The notes: generated from the sequence alone by a model not told the origin. Counted from the first letter of the stretch, positions 8,157 to 20,231 are shown. The stretch: 64,000 nt of DNA from Gallionellaceae bacterium (GCA_028714875.1 JAQTLN010000002.1:186001-250000); one strand, 5' to 3'. Made by a program: numbers and translations.

Positions 8157-9404
8157 ATGCTGATTCAAGTCGACCTGCGCCAGGTGGTGTACGCCCTGTC
8201 GGACGCACTCGATCTGGTGGGGATGAACGACTTCTATCACGGCAAACGGGTGTCGTTGATGGCGGTGCGGGTGGCGCGCACGCTGGGCCTGGACGACGCG
8301 ATACGTGACGACTTGTTCAACTCCGGTCTGTTGCACGATTGCGGCGTCTCTTCCACGGCCATACATCAGCATCTGGTGGAGGAAATGGATTGGGCGGGGT
8401 CGCAGGACCATTGCGAAATCGGCTATCGCCTGCTGGCCTCCTTCGGTTATTTGCGTTCCCTGGCGCCGCTGGTGTTGTACCACCATACCCACTGGCGCGA
8501 CTTCGCGCGCATGGATGTGGCGCCGGAACTCGCGCGTCTCGCCAATCTGATTTTCCTCGCGGATCGCGCGGATGCATTGGCGGCGCCGCATCTGGGGCCG
8601 ACCCTGCTGCTGCACAAGCAGGCCATTCTCGACACCCTGGCGAGCTATCGCGGTGAGATGTTCGCGCCGGATCTGCTCGACGCGTTTCTCGAAACGGCGC
8701 GTTCCGATGCCTTCTGGCTGGTGCTGGAACCGCGACATATCCAGAATTTCCTCGGCGAGATGCTGCATCGCAGCCAGCCACAGGTGTTGAATTTCGTGGA
8801 ATTGCGGCAGATGGCGATGCTGTTCTCCCGGGTGGTGGACGCCAAGAGCCCGTTCACCGCCGCGCACTCGCTGGGTGTGGCGCGCCTGGCGCGGCTTTTG
8901 GGCGAGCTCGATGGCCTCGGCGAGGATGCACGCGATCAACTGGAACTGGCCGGCCTCATGCACGACCTGGGCAAGCTCCAGGTGCCGGACGAAATTCTCG
9001 ACAAGCCGGGGCCGCTCAACGCCAGTGAGCGCCTGGTGATGGAGCGGCACAGTTTCGAGACTTACCAGATACTGAGCCGTATTCCCGGCTTGCACGAAGT
9101 CGCCGCCTGGGCCGCTTACCACCACGAAACCCTGGATGGCAGCGGTTACCCCTACAGCCTGGTCGGGGGTGGCCTGCCGCGTGAGGCGCGCATCGTCGCC
9201 GTGGCTGACGTGTTTCAGGCGATGGCGCAGAACCGGCCCTATCGTTCCTCCGTGCCACCCGTGCAGATACTCGAAAACCTCCAGCAACGTGCCCGTAATG
9301 GGCAATTGGATGCCAGTGTGATCGAACTGGTGGCGCGGCATCTCGATGCTTGCTGGCGCGCCGCCATCGACGGCGAGGAGATTCCAGCTACCCCCCCGCC
9401 TTGA
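8157..9404 (+). CDS. tandem HD domain protein with C-terminal HD-GYP
   Basis: The 415-residue soluble protein holds two HD-type halves. The N-terminal half has LLHDCGVSS, CEIGYRLL and YHHTHW but no GYP signature, so it is a relative that may only bind ligand or partner. The C-terminal half (about 215-395) has AHSLGVARLA, LMHDLGKLQVPDEILDKPG, HSFETYQIL and HHETLDGSGYP, the full HD-GYP metal and substrate set, followed by IVAVADVFQAM. HD-GYP proteins hydrolyse cyclic di-GMP. No receiver or membrane domain is visible. It stands alone after the rplS terminator, and its 3' end overlaps the convergent TSUP gene. Confidence 0.85.
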   Translation: MLIQVDLRQVVYALSDALDLVGMNDFYHGKRVSLMAVRVARTLGLDDAIRDDLFNSGLLHDCGVSSTAIHQHLVEEMDWAGSQDHCEIGYRLLASFGYLRSLAPLVLYHHTHWRDFARMDVAPELARLANLIFLADRADALAAPHLGPTLLLHKQAILDTLASYRGEMFAPDLLDAFLETARSDAFWLVLEPRHIQNFLGEMLHRSQPQVLNFVELRQMAMLFSRVVDAKSPFTAAHSLGVARLARLLGELDGLGEDARDQLELAGLMHDLGKLQVPDEILDKPGPLNASERLVMERHSFETYQILSRIPGLHEVAAWAAYHHETLDGSGYPYSLVGGGLPREARIVAVADVFQAMAQNRPYRSSVPPVQILENLQQRARNGQLDASVIELVARHLDACWRAAIDGEEIPATPPP

Positions 9405-10125
9405 TCAGCAGCGACACCCCGCTGCCGAGCAGCAGCAGGCTGACCCCTTGCAGCATCTGGCGATCCGACAGGCGGGCGTGGACGTGGCCGCCGACATACA
9501 AGGCGGCGATGATGAGCGGGGCGGCGATCAGCGCGTTGCGCCAGACTTCATGGCCCAGAAGTAGGCCAGCAAAAAAGAAGGCAACGATGCGCAGCAGACC
9601 TTCCAGGAAAAACAGCGCCGAGAGGGTGGCGCGCAGGACGCTCTTGTCCTGGATGCGATGCGACAGATAGATCACATAGGGTGGCCCGCCGGTGCCGAAC
9701 AGGCCGCTCACCGCGCCGCCGGAGAGCGCGGCCGGCCAGGCCCAACGTGTCGAGGTCGTCACGAAGCCGCGTTGTCTGAGCAGCAGTGAGCGCAGGGCGA
9801 AGGCGAGCACGACCCCGCCGAGTATCGTCAGCAACAGCGCGGGCGGCAGGGATACCAGCAAATGCGTGCCGATCACCACACCGACCACGGTGGCGGGCAT
9901 CAGGCGGCGGATTTCCGGCCAGGCGACGCGGCGAAAATGCAGGCCGCCGATCAGGGCGGAAGCGCCGAAATCGGCAATCAGCATGAACGGCACTACTTCT
10001 GGCAGCGGAAAACGCAGGGCCAGCAAGGGGACGGCGATGAGCCCGGAGCCGAAGCCGGACAGGCCGCGCACGAAATAGGCGAGCGACAGCACGGCGGTGG
10101 CGTAGGCAATATCCGGCGGAGTCAT
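9388..10125 (-). CDS. TauE/SafE (TSUP) family membrane permease
   Basis: The 245-residue protein has about seven or eight transmembrane segments and the two-fold repeated TSUP pattern: [21 protein letters not shown] near the start and [20 protein letters not shown] in the middle. TSUP carriers move small anions such as sulfite, thiosulfate, sulfoacetate or other organic acids, usually outward. The substrate cannot be told from sequence. It overlaps the HD-GYP gene tail to tail by 17 bases. Confidence 0.85.
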   Translation of the reverse strand: MTPPDIAYATAVLSLAYFVRGLSGFGSGLIAVPLLALRFPLPEVVPFMLIADFGASALIGGLHFRRVAWPEIRRLMPATVVGVVIGTHLLVSLPPALLLTILGGVVLAFALRSLLLRQRGFVTTSTRWAWPAALSGGAVSGLFGTGGPPYVIYLSHRIQDKSVLRATLSALFFLEGLLRIVAFFFAGLLLGHEVWRNALIAAPLIIAALYVGGHVHARLSDRQMLQGVSLLLLGSGVSLLIKAGG

Positions 10126-10221
10126 CGGAAATGTTCAAAAAAGCGCGGATTTCAGCATGCGCGGCGCGGGAAAGGAAGGGTTGATTCGGCGATAATCGGA
10201 CACCCCCATCCTGATGGAACC

Positions 10222-10857
10222 ATGCTCATGTTGCCCACCCCCGACGCCTTCATCCTTCAGTTCGACAAGGCACTGCGCACGGTTTTCGCCAAGGCCGGAT
10301 CGCGCCGCCCCTACCCGGATGCCGGTCTGCCCGACGCGGAGTTGAGCGAAGCCGACAAGCACCATGCCGCCGGCCTCATGCGCATCAACCACAGTGGTGA
10401 GGTTTGCGCCCAGGCGCTCTATGCCGGCCAGGCGCTTACCGCGCGCAATCCGGAAGCGCAACGCGCCCTGCTGGAAGCCGCCGATGAGGAAACCGAGCAC
10501 TTGGCCTGGTGCGAAAAACGCCTCGACGAACTGGGTAGCCACAAGAGCTTCCTCAACCCGCTCTGGTACGCCGGTTCCTTCGCGCTGGGTGCTTGTGCCG
10601 GCGCCCTGGGAGATCGCTGGAACCTGGGTTTCCTGGCGGAAACCGAACGCCAGGTGGAAGGGCATTTGGACTCCCACCTGGGTAGCCTGCCCGAGCGGGA
10701 CGCCAAGAGCCGCGCCATCGTCGAGCAGATGAAGATCGACGAGGCGAAGCATGCCGATACCGCCATCGCCCACGGCGGCGCGCCGCTGCCGGCTCCGGTG
10801 CGTGGCGCCATGCGGCTCACCTCGAAGGTGCTCACCCATATCGCTTACCGCGTCTGA
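10222..10857 (+). CDS. coq7: 2-polyprenyl-3-methyl-6-methoxy-1,4-benzoquinone monooxygenase
   Basis: Coq7 performs the last hydroxylation of aerobic ubiquinone synthesis. The 211-residue protein has the di-iron ligands: E in [14 protein letters not shown], the ExxH of [10 protein letters not shown] in [13 protein letters not shown], and the ExxH of [10 protein letters not shown]. Membrane-contact helices are hydrophobic ([16 protein letters not shown]). The upstream extension of the reading frame overlaps the divergent TSUP gene and is not credible. ATG at 10222 is chosen and ATG at 10228 is possible. The stop overlaps the next gene. Confidence 0.93.
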   Translation: MLMLPTPDAFILQFDKALRTVFAKAGSRRPYPDAGLPDAELSEADKHHAAGLMRINHSGEVCAQALYAGQALTARNPEAQRALLEAADEETEHLAWCEKRLDELGSHKSFLNPLWYAGSFALGACAGALGDRWNLGFLAETERQVEGHLDSHLGSLPERDAKSRAIVEQMKIDEAKHADTAIAHGGAPLPAPVRGAMRLTSKVLTHIAYRV

Positions 10858-11174
10858 TGAGCTTCGCCGAGAACCTGGCCGCGTTGCCGACCGTCAATAA
10901 TCTGTCCCGTCTCGAACTGGTCAATGGCGATGCTGTTATGGCGGTGATCGAAAACCGCCCCGGTAGTGCCGGGTCGGTTCGCGTCTATGCCTGGCTGGCA
11001 CATCGTTTCGGCCGCATCGACCGTGAAGCGGCGGAAGAAGGGCTGCGCCTTTATGCCGAACACAGCGAGGACGCTCGCCAATATCCCGGCAAGCATCCCA
11101 ACATCGACCGCCTGTTCGCCATCGCGGCGGGGGGCGCGCCACTCAGGGTGATTCCCATCCCCGCCGGGCAATAA
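10857..11174 (+). CDS. small conserved protein, DUF2322-like
   Basis: The 105-residue soluble protein begins [21 protein letters not shown]. It contains ENRPGSAGSVRVYAWLAHRFG and a YAEHSEDARQYPGKHPNIDRL block, which I recognise with moderate confidence as the DUF2322 family of unknown function. Its ATG shares one base with the coq7 TGA, so translation is probably coupled. A role linked to quinone synthesis or aerobic metabolism would be inference from that coupling alone. It ends in a bidirectional terminator. Confidence 0.75.
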   Translation: MSFAENLAALPTVNNLSRLELVNGDAVMAVIENRPGSAGSVRVYAWLAHRFGRIDREAAEEGLRLYAEHSEDARQYPGKHPNIDRLFAIAAGGAPLRVIPIPAGQ

Positions 11175-11208
11175 AAAGCCCGCGAGGTTATCCACCTCGC
11201 GGGCTTTT
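11174..11208. terminator. bidirectional terminator between convergent genes
   Basis: Perfect 14-bp stem AAAAGCCCGCGAGG/CCTCGCGGGCTTTT with a seven-base loop. A-run and T-run on either side allow termination from both directions. Confidence 0.92.
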
Positions 11209-11223
11209 CAACGGTGGGTCAGC

Positions 11224-11727
11224 TTATTTCGGGCAGGTGTCGTCGCCGGCGACCTTGCCGGGGATCAGCAGGAACTGCTCGAACGGGCCCATGACCTTCA
11301 TGGCTTCAACCTTCGGGCCTTCGAACTTGAGGCGGCCGAACATCATGGCGCGCATGGGGCCGTACTCGCCGGCGCCCATTTCGCGCCAACGCTTGGTTTC
11401 GGCGTGCATCTTGTAATCCATTTCATAATTCAGTTCGGCGTGCTGGATCGGGCCAGCATAGACGCAAGTCGTTTTGCCATCCTTGGTGGAGATGGTCATT
11501 TCCACTTTGTGGGCTTCGCCGCAATCGGTGCGATACATGTGGATGACTTTGTAGCCGCGGCCGCCGTCGTTGGGCGCCCACTTCACAGCCAGTTCGGTGG
11601 TGAGGGCGGGGTTGGTGTTCCAGTAGGTGCAAGCCTGCTGCGCCCATTCGTTGGACATCAGGGGGGCGGCTTGGGCGGCCAGGGAAGTCAGGCCGGCGGC
11701 TGCGAGGGCCAGGGTAATCATGCGCAT
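11224..11727 (-). CDS. exported SCP2-like sterol-binding domain protein
   Basis: The 167-residue product has a signal peptide (MRMITLALAAAGLTSLAAQA). A mature domain follows with WAQQACTYWNTNP, GYKVIHMYRTDCGEAHKVEMT and MKVMGPFEQFLLIPGKVAGD, resembling SCP2 sterol-carrier family proteins found in sulfur-oxidising proteobacteria. Three mature-part cysteines are visible. The start has a strong GGAGGAG eight bases upstream. It follows the split YeeE transporter on the same strand after about 107 bases, which suggests a periplasmic partner in sulfur or lipid handling. The function is unknown. Confidence 0.75.
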   Translation of the reverse strand: MRMITLALAAAGLTSLAAQAAPLMSNEWAQQACTYWNTNPALTTELAVKWAPNDGGRGYKVIHMYRTDCGEAHKVEMTISTKDGKTTCVYAGPIQHAELNYEMDYKMHAETKRWREMGAGEYGPMRAMMFGRLKFEGPKVEAMKVMGPFEQFLLIPGKVAGDDTCPK

Positions 11728-11834
11728 GGGTGTCTCCTCCAAATGCGATTCAGGGCAAAAAAAGCCGGCGCGAAGGGTAGTCCGCGCCATTGGGACTGTC
11801 AAAAGAAAACACTTTGATGGATAGGGTGGAAAAA

Positions 11835-12254
11835 CTAATGGGGCATGTGTTGTTTTAACGCACCGTAAAGCCAGGTTCCATGTAGCGCGCCCGCTAGAAC
11901 AACGACGGCGCCCAGAGAGCCGGTGCCGACCAAGGCAAATATGGGGCCGGGGCAAAGCCCGATCAAACCCCAGCCGAAACCGAAAATCAGGCCACCGAAG
12001 ATGTAGCTTTTTCTGCCGGGTGCTTTTTCCGGAATGTCGATGGCCTGGCCGTCCAGCGCTGTCTGCTTGTTCATGCGCTTGACGATCTGTACGCTGATCA
12101 GCCCGGTAATGATGGCCGAGATCAGGATACCGAACATGTGGAAGCTCTGGAAATGGAACATTTCCTGGATGCGATACCAGGACGCCGTTTCCGCCTTGAT
12201 CAGGACGAAGCCGAACAGGACGCCGACCAGGAGATAGGGAAGGTAGCGGGTCAT
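11835..12254 (-). CDS. YeeE/YedE family transporter, second half-subunit
   Basis: The 139-residue membrane protein has about four transmembrane segments and the YeeE/YedE motif FGFGWGLIGLCPGPIFALVGTG with a single conserved cysteine. In E. coli, YeeE is one polypeptide that imports thiosulfate through cysteine relays. Here the function is divided between two genes. Its ATG overlaps the stop of the first half-gene (ATGA), implying 1:1 synthesis. Confidence 0.85.
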   Translation of the reverse strand: MTRYLPYLLVGVLFGFVLIKAETASWYRIQEMFHFQSFHMFGILISAIITGLISVQIVKRMNKQTALDGQAIDIPEKAPGRKSYIFGGLIFGFGWGLIGLCPGPIFALVGTGSLGAVVVLAGALHGTWLYGALKQHMPH

Positions 12255-12805
12255 TGCAGCATCCAGGGTACCAGAAACCAGGAGGCGAAGAGGCCACCGC
12301 TGAAAATGCCCAACACGGCATAGAGCGAGGGCAGTTGCAGGGTGGACAGTCCGGTGATGGCGTGGCCGGAGGTACAACCACCGGCATAGCGGGTGCCGAA
12401 CCCGACCAGCACGCCACAGGCGAACAGGAAGGTGAAGTTGTGCACGCTGGTATGGAACAGCTCTTCCGGCACCAGGTTGTGGCCGGGTTGGGTGAAGCCC
12501 CAGGAGGTCAGCATCTCCTGCGCGGCCTGGCTGAGTTCCACCGGAAGCGGGTTGGCGAAGACCACGCCGGCGAGATAGCCGCCCAGTCCGGTGCCGATGA
12601 CAAATACCAGGCTCCAGGTATGTTCCTTCCAGTTGTATCGGAAGAAATCAATATCCACCGTGGGGGGCTGGGTGATGGCGCACAGGTGGCGCAGGTTGTT
12701 GGAAATACCGAAAGAACGGTTGCCGATGAACAGCATCATCGGAACCATCAAACCGATCAAAGGCCCCGCTACATACCAGGGCCAGGGGTGGGTAAGCCAG
12801 TCCAT
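12251..12805 (-). CDS. YeeE/YedE family transporter, first half-subunit
   Basis: The 184-residue membrane protein contains [21 protein letters not shown], the signature of the sulfur-transport domain, with the GGC cysteine used for thiosulfate relay in relatives. There are about five hydrophobic segments and a longer hydrophilic insertion ([16 protein letters not shown]). The gene leads the operon; its start has GGAGGAG just upstream. It likely forms a heteromer with the following half-subunit to import thiosulfate or a similar species. That substrate is inferred from the family. Confidence 0.85.
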   Translation of the reverse strand: MDWLTHPWPWYVAGPLIGLMVPMMLFIGNRSFGISNNLRHLCAITQPPTVDIDFFRYNWKEHTWSLVFVIGTGLGGYLAGVVFANPLPVELSQAAQEMLTSWGFTQPGHNLVPEELFHTSVHNFTFLFACGVLVGFGTRYAGGCTSGHAITGLSTLQLPSLYAVLGIFSGGLFASWFLVPWMLQ

Positions 12806-12840
12806 GTCTCTCCTCCAGGGATTGTGCCGAGGCGCATTCT

Positions 12841-12856
12841 ATAAGCATCTACTTAT
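12841..12856 (-). promoter_or_regulatory. inverted repeat upstream of the yeeE operon
   Basis: ATAAG-CATCTA-CTTAT lies about 35-50 bases before the first yeeE start codon, in the right place for an operator. The AT-rich dyad is of the general size bound by ArsR-type repressors, but no regulator gene lies beside it. Tentative. Confidence 0.3.
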
Positions 12857-12893
12857 AAGCCGAGGGATTTACTCGGGCTCTGGTTGGTGTGTA

Positions 12894-12963
12894 CCAGGTC
12901 GGATGCCCGAAGGGCGATCCGACAAACCACAAAAAAACGCCGGCATCCTTGCCGGCGCTACAG
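12894..12963. repeat. two adjacent palindromic repeats downstream of recG
   Basis: GTCGGATGCCCGAAGGGCG-ATCCGAC (12898-12923) is followed by CGCCGGCATCCTTGCCGGCG and then CTACAG (12939-12963), a copy of the GTAGCGCCGGC family seen at seven or more sites in the window. The second could also act as a terminator-like hairpin for recG on the minus strand, but no T-run follows on that strand. Confidence 0.6.
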
Positions 12964-12967
12964 GTGT

Positions 12968-15076
12968 TCACGCCCGGAATAGGTCCAGCCCGCGCGGCAG
13001 CCAGCGGGCGAGATGGCGTTTCACACCCTCCGGATGCCGTTCCAGAAAATCGCCGGCGGCGTCGCGCGCCAGTTCCAACAGATCGGTATCCGCCGCCGGG
13101 TCGGCGAAGCGCAGCAGTTGTTGGCCGGACTGGCGCGCCCCGAGGAATTCGCCGGGGCCGCGCAATTGCAGGTCGGCGCGGGCGATGGCGAAGCCGTCGT
13201 TGTGGTCGTGGATGATCTTCAGACGCTGCCTGGCGGTATCGGAGAGCGGAGTTTCGTAGAGCAGCACGCAGGAGGACTCACGCGCGCCGCGCCCGACGCG
13301 GCCGCGCAACTGGTGCAGTTGCGCCAGGCCGTAACGCTCGGCGTGCTCGATCACCATGAGCGCGGCGTTGGGCACGTCGACACCGACTTCAATCACCGTG
13401 GTCGCCACCAGCAGATGCAGTTCACCCGCCTTGAATGCGCTCATCACGGCGGCTTTTTCGACCGACTTCATGCGCCCGTGCACCAATCCGATGCTCAGTT
13501 CCGGCAACAGGGCGGCGAGTTCGGCATGGCTCTCCTCGGCCGCGCGTAATTGCAACTTGTCCGACTCCTCCACCAGCGGGCAGACCCAATACGCCTGCGC
13601 TCCGGACAGGCAGTAATCGCGCAGGCGGGCGATCACCTCGTCGCGCCGGTTGGCGTTGATGGTGCGGGTGGTGATGGGGGTGCGCCCGGGCGGCAGTTCG
13701 TCGATCACCGAGACGTCCAGGTCGGCGTAATAGCTCATCGCCAGGCTGCGCGGGATGGGGGTGGCGGACATCATGAGCAAATGGGGTTGCGAGTCGCCGG
13801 TTGTACTTGCCTCCGGCGATTCTTCACTCGCGACTTGCGCGCCTTTGGCGCGCAACGCCAGCCGTTGCGCGACCCCGAAGCGGTGTTGTTCGTCGACGAC
13901 CACGAGGGCGAGGTTGTAAAACCTGACGTCGTTCTGGAACAGGGCATGGGTGCCGACCGCGACACGCACACCGCCGTCGGCGATGCCGGCCAGCGCGGCT
14001 TTTTTCGCCTTGCCCTTGAGCGCGGCGGCGAGCCAGGCGACTTCGATGCCCAGCGGTTGCAGCCATTCCTGGAATTTGAAGAACAGTTGTTCGGCGAGGA
14101 TTTCGGTCGGCGCCATCACCGCCGCCTGGTAGCCGGCGGCCAGCGCGGGCAGTACGGCGAGCGCGGCGACCAGGGTCTTGCCGCTGCCGACATCACCTTG
14201 CAGCAGGCGGTTCATCGGGTGCGGACGCGCCAGGTCTTGGGTGATCTCGCGCAGTGCCCGCTGTTGCGCGGCGGTCATGGCGAAGGGCAGGGCGGCGAGC
14301 AGGCGTTCCCGCAAACCGCCATCATCCGGCAAGACAATGGCGCGCAGGGACTGGCGCTGGCGCGCGGCCAGGCGCAGGGACAGTTGTTGGGCCAGGAGTT
14401 CGTCGAATTTGAGGCGTCGCCAAGCGGGCGTGTCGCGCGACTCCAGACCGGTGAGATCGGCATCGGGCGGTGGCTGGTGCAGGTCTTTCAGTGCCTCGGC
14501 GAAGCTAGGGAAACGCGCGGGGAAGCCGGCTGGAATGGGCAAGGGGTCGCTCAGATCGGTTTCGGCGAGGGCTGCGGCGACCGCTTTGCGGATGGCGTAT
14601 TGCGATAGCGCGGCTACCGCTGGATAGATGGGGGTAAGGCTGTCCGGCAGCGGCGTGTTTTCCCTGACCACACGGAATTGCGGATGCACCATCTCGGCGC
14701 CGAAGAAGCCGGGGCGGACTTCACCCAGCAGGCGCACCCGGGCGCCGGGTTTCAACAGGGCTACCTGGCCGGGGTAAAAGTGCAGCAGGCGCACATACAG
14801 GCGGGCGTCACCTTCGGTCACCTGGATGACCAGCTGCCGGCGCGGGCGGTTTTCTATTTCGGTATGTTCCACCACGCCTTCGATCTGCACGGTGTCGCCC
14901 TGGCGGGCATCGCGCAACGGGGTGATCCGGGTTTCGTCCTCGTAGCGCAGCGGCAGATGCAGGATCAGGTCGGCCGGGCTGGCGTAGCCCAGCTTATGAG
15001 CGATTCTGTCGATTTCGGATTTCGGATTTCGGATTTCGGATTTCGTCCGATTTCGGATGTTGGAGTTAGCGGTCAC
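12968..15076 (-). CDS. recG: ATP-dependent DNA helicase RecG
   Basis: RecG remodels stalled forks and branched DNA. The protein shows the wedge/OB part ([17 protein letters not shown], then VEGVVE-type strand), Walker A GDVGSGKT at about residue 295, [14 protein letters not shown] at about 390, [13 protein letters not shown], and [14 protein letters not shown] with QLRGRVGRG. Two oddities are present. The first 22 residues of the only open start (GTG at 15076) are encoded by a heptamer repeat array. About 15 residues (around [15 protein letters not shown]), encoded by a palindrome at 13789-13831, are inserted before the ATPIPR motif. The gene remains open throughout. The true start is uncertain. 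Confidence 0.92.
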   Translation of the reverse strand: MTANSNIRNRTKSEIRNPKSEIDRIAHKLGYASPADLILHLPLRYEDETRITPLRDARQGDTVQIEGVVEHTEIENRPRRQLVIQVTEGDARLYVRLLHFYPGQVALLKPGARVRLLGEVRPGFFGAEMVHPQFRVVRENTPLPDSLTPIYPAVAALSQYAIRKAVAAALAETDLSDPLPIPAGFPARFPSFAEALKDLHQPPPDADLTGLESRDTPAWRRLKFDELLAQQLSLRLAARQRQSLRAIVLPDDGGLRERLLAALPFAMTAAQQRALREITQDLARPHPMNRLLQGDVGSGKTLVAALAVLPALAAGYQAAVMAPTEILAEQLFFKFQEWLQPLGIEVAWLAAALKGKAKKAALAGIADGGVRVAVGTHALFQNDVRFYNLALVVVDEQHRFGVAQRLALRAKGAQVASEESPEASTTGDSQPHLLMMSATPIPRSLAMSYYADLDVSVIDELPPGRTPITTRTINANRRDEVIARLRDYCLSGAQAYWVCPLVEESDKLQLRAAEESHAELAALLPELSIGLVHGRMKSVEKAAVMSAFKAGELHLLVATTVIEVGVDVPNAALMVIEHAERYGLAQLHQLRGRVGRGARESSCVLLYETPLSDTARQRLKIIHDHNDGFAIARADLQLRGPGEFLGARQSGQQLLRFADPAADTDLLELARDAAGDFLERHPEGVKRHLARWLPRGLDLFRA
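13789..13831. repeat. in-frame palindrome inside recG
   Basis: GCGAGTCGCCGG and CCGGCGA-TTCTTC-ACTCGC pair around a 10-12 base centre. The segment keeps the recG frame and adds roughly 15 low-complexity residues at a site where relatives run directly from KG to HLLVMTATPIPR. This is recent-looking repeat sequence within a helicase gene. Confidence 0.6.
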
Positions 15077-15142
15077 CGGTCAAATCCGACATCCGACATC
15101 CGACATCCGAAATCCGAAATCCGAAATCCGAAATCCGAAATC
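15011..15142. repeat. inverted heptamer array between ridA and recG
   Basis: About five tandem units of GATTTCG on the left face about nine units of ATCCGAA/ATCCGAC on the right, around a roughly 40-base centre. The two arms are reverse complements, so the whole can form a long hairpin. The right edge contains the ridA stop codon. The left edge supplies the start of the recG frame. The same heptamer in the same inverted design occurs at 24206-24362. Confidence 0.9.
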
Positions 15143-15518
15143 AGAGGGCCATCACCGCGTCCGCCTCCACCAGCGCGGCGCGCGGCAGGCTGGCGACGCC
15201 GACTGCGGCGCGCGCCGGGTAGGGCTGGCTGAAGTACTGCGCCATGATTTCGTTGACCTTGGCGAAATGGCCGAGGTCGGTGAGGAAGACGTTGAGTTTG
15301 ACCACGTCGTCGAGACCGCCACCAGCGGCGGTCGCGACGGCGCGCAGGTTGGTGAAGACCTGGTGTATCTGCGCTTCGATGCCTTCCACCATTTGCATGT
15401 TGGCCGGGTCGAGGCCGATCTGGCCGGAGAGGTAAACGGTATTCCCCGCCTTGACGGCCTGGGAGTAGGTGCCGATCGCGGCGGGCGCGTCGGTGGTGGC
15501 GATGATGGTCTTGGTCAT
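15141..15518 (-). CDS. ridA: RidA family enamine/imine deaminase
   Basis: RidA hydrolyses reactive enamine and imine intermediates made by PLP enzymes such as IlvA (also in this window). The 125-residue protein carries [22 protein letters not shown], the [10 protein letters not shown] segment, the catalytic-arginine region [14 protein letters not shown], and the C-terminal VEADAVMAL. The start at 15518 was chosen over the upstream 15566, because the 15518 ATG gives the family N-terminus. The stop codon TGA lies in the edge of a heptamer repeat. Confidence 0.95.
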   Translation of the reverse strand: MTKTIIATTDAPAAIGTYSQAVKAGNTVYLSGQIGLDPANMQMVEGIEAQIHQVFTNLRAVATAAGGGLDDVVKLNVFLTDLGHFAKVNEIMAQYFSQPYPARAAVGVASLPRAALVEADAVMAL

Positions 15519-15555
15519 GGTGAGGGGGAAGGTTGCATGGCTACTAAGTGGGAGG

Positions 15556-17757
<2,202 letters not shown>

Positions 17758-17775
17758 CGCTCGCTACCTCGTCGC

Positions 17776-17982
17776 TCAGCCGTGCTGTTTCTTCAGCACT
17801 TCAATGCCGGTTAGTCCCGCCGCGATTTCACGCAGGGCGAGCACGGCGGGCTTGTCATTGTCGGGTTCCACGCGCGGGGTGGAGCCGGTGGAAATCTGGC
17901 GCGCGCGGTAGGCGGCGGTCAGGGTCATTTCGAAACGGTTGGGGATGTATTTGATGCAATCGTCGACGGTAACGCGGGCCAT
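17776..17982 (-). CDS. rpoZ: RNA polymerase omega subunit
   Basis: The 68-residue protein begins [21 protein letters not shown] and continues with [29 protein letters not shown]-type omega sequence. Omega helps assemble RNA polymerase and participates in ppGpp binding with beta-prime. It precedes spoT by 18 bases. The usual upstream neighbour gmk is absent; fur lies upstream instead. Confidence 0.96.
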   Translation of the reverse strand: MARVTVDDCIKYIPNRFEMTLTAAYRARQISTGSTPRVEPDNDKPAVLALREIAAGLTGIEVLKKQHG

Positions 17983-18038
17983 GAGGTTTCCTTGATGAAA
18001 CATTGAGAGACGGGGGGTGATTCTAGCGGAATGCGAGG

Positions 18039-18479
18039 TCAGTCCTCGCGCGGCTTGGCGCGGTGCGGACAGTCTTCCTTCACGCATTCGACATAGAGGT
18101 GCAGCGCATGCTCGGCCAGTTTGAAACCGCGCTCGGCGGCGATGGCGCGCTGGCGCGCCTCGATTTCCGGATCGTAGAACTCTTCCACGCGACCGCACTG
18201 CATGCACAGCAGATGGTCGTGATGCCCACCCTGGTTGAGTTCGTAGACTGCCTTGTCGTTGTCGAAGTGGTGGCGGATCAGGATGCCGGCCTGCTCGAAT
18301 TGGGTCAGCACCCGGTAGACCGTCGCTAGTCCGACGTCGATATGCTCGGCCAGCAACATGCGATAGACATCGTCGGCGGTGAGATGGCGTTGGTTGGCGG
18401 ACTCGAACAGGCCGAGGATTTTGAGTCGCGGGCCGGTGACCTTGAGACCGCTGTGCTTGAGTTGCTCGGTGTTTGCCAT
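18039..18479 (-). CDS. fur: ferric uptake regulator Fur
   Basis: Fur represses iron uptake genes when loaded with Fe(II). The 146-residue protein has the winged helix ([40 protein letters not shown]) and the metal-binding motif [20 protein letters not shown]-terminal second cysteine pair (CVECVKEDC) is also present. It diverges from bamE, a common betaproteobacterial arrangement. The intergenic space contains the palindrome CGCTATGATAGCG, which may carry overlapping -10 elements in both directions. Confidence 0.96.
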   Translation of the reverse strand: MANTEQLKHSGLKVTGPRLKILGLFESANQRHLTADDVYRMLLAEHIDVGLATVYRVLTQFEQAGILIRHHFDNDKAVYELNQGGHHDHLLCMQCGRVEEFYDPEIEARQRAIAAERGFKLAEHALHLYVECVKEDCPHRAKPRED

Positions 18480-18563
18480 CGCATTTATGACGGGGAAAGG
18501 GGTTGCACGCTATGATAGCGCGCCTTTTCTCCCTCTCCCGCGAACCTCCCGCCATTTGCTTAT

Positions 18564-19783
<1,220 letters not shown>

Positions 19784-19823
19784 CGATTTTTGCGGTTCGT
19801 ATAACCACAATTAGGACGGTTGG

Positions 19824-20231
19824 ATGCGGCTGATCGGCTGGTTCCTCCTGATGTTTATTTCGCTGCAGGTGGCTGCGGTGGAAGTTGTCGTCAATCGCGG
19901 CGTGGCTGGTACCAGCCTGGCGCAAGCTTCCGCGCGCGCGTTTTTCGGCCTGCGTCTGACCAAGTGGCCGGATGGCCGGCCGGTGCAGGTGTTCGTGCTG
20001 CCGGATGGGCACCCAACCCATGCCGCTCTATGCAAGGAACAACTCAATCTTTACCCCTATCAATTGCGCCAGGCCTGGGACCGCTTGGTATATTCAGGCC
20101 TGGCACAGGCGCCCATAGAGGTGGCCAGCGAAGAAGAAATGATCAGCAGGGTGGCGACGACTCCCGGTGCTCTGGGCTATGTCAGGAAGGTGAAGCAGAA
20201 TGATCCGGTCAAGATTCTCTATGTTGAATAA
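19824..20231 (+). CDS. small periplasmic PBP-like protein
   Basis: The 135-residue product has a signal peptide (RLIGWFLLMFISLQVAAVEV). The single-domain region that follows resembles phosphate/anion ABC substrate-binding proteins: SARAFFGLRLTKWPDGRPVQVFVLPDG, LNLYPYQLRQAWDRLVYSG and ATTPGALGYVRK. It is shorter than a full binding protein and no transporter genes are near. It starts a three-gene set with a porin-like gene (32-base overlap) and a GGDEF/EAL sensor, which suggests it is a sensory ligand-binding accessory. Its ligand is unknown. Confidence 0.75.
   Translation: MRLIGWFLLMFISLQVAAVEVVVNRGVAGTSLAQASARAFFGLRLTKWPDGRPVQVFVLPDGHPTHAALCKEQLNLYPYQLRQAWDRLVYSGLAQAPIEVASEEEMISRVATTPGALGYVRKVKQNDPVKILYVE

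Noticed and set aside
8100-9341. Open frame of 413 codons opposite the HD-GYP gene
   Set aside because: Antisense shadow with His/Gln-rich, non-protein-like composition. The plus strand encodes intact HD-GYP motifs.
9862-10221. N-terminal extension of coq7
   Set aside because: It lies over the divergent TSUP gene and translates to a His/Gln-rich non-homologous sequence.
18500-18520. Fur box between fur and bamE
   Set aside because: The palindrome CGCTATGATAGCG does not resemble the GATAATGATAATCATTATC consensus and fits promoter -10 elements better.
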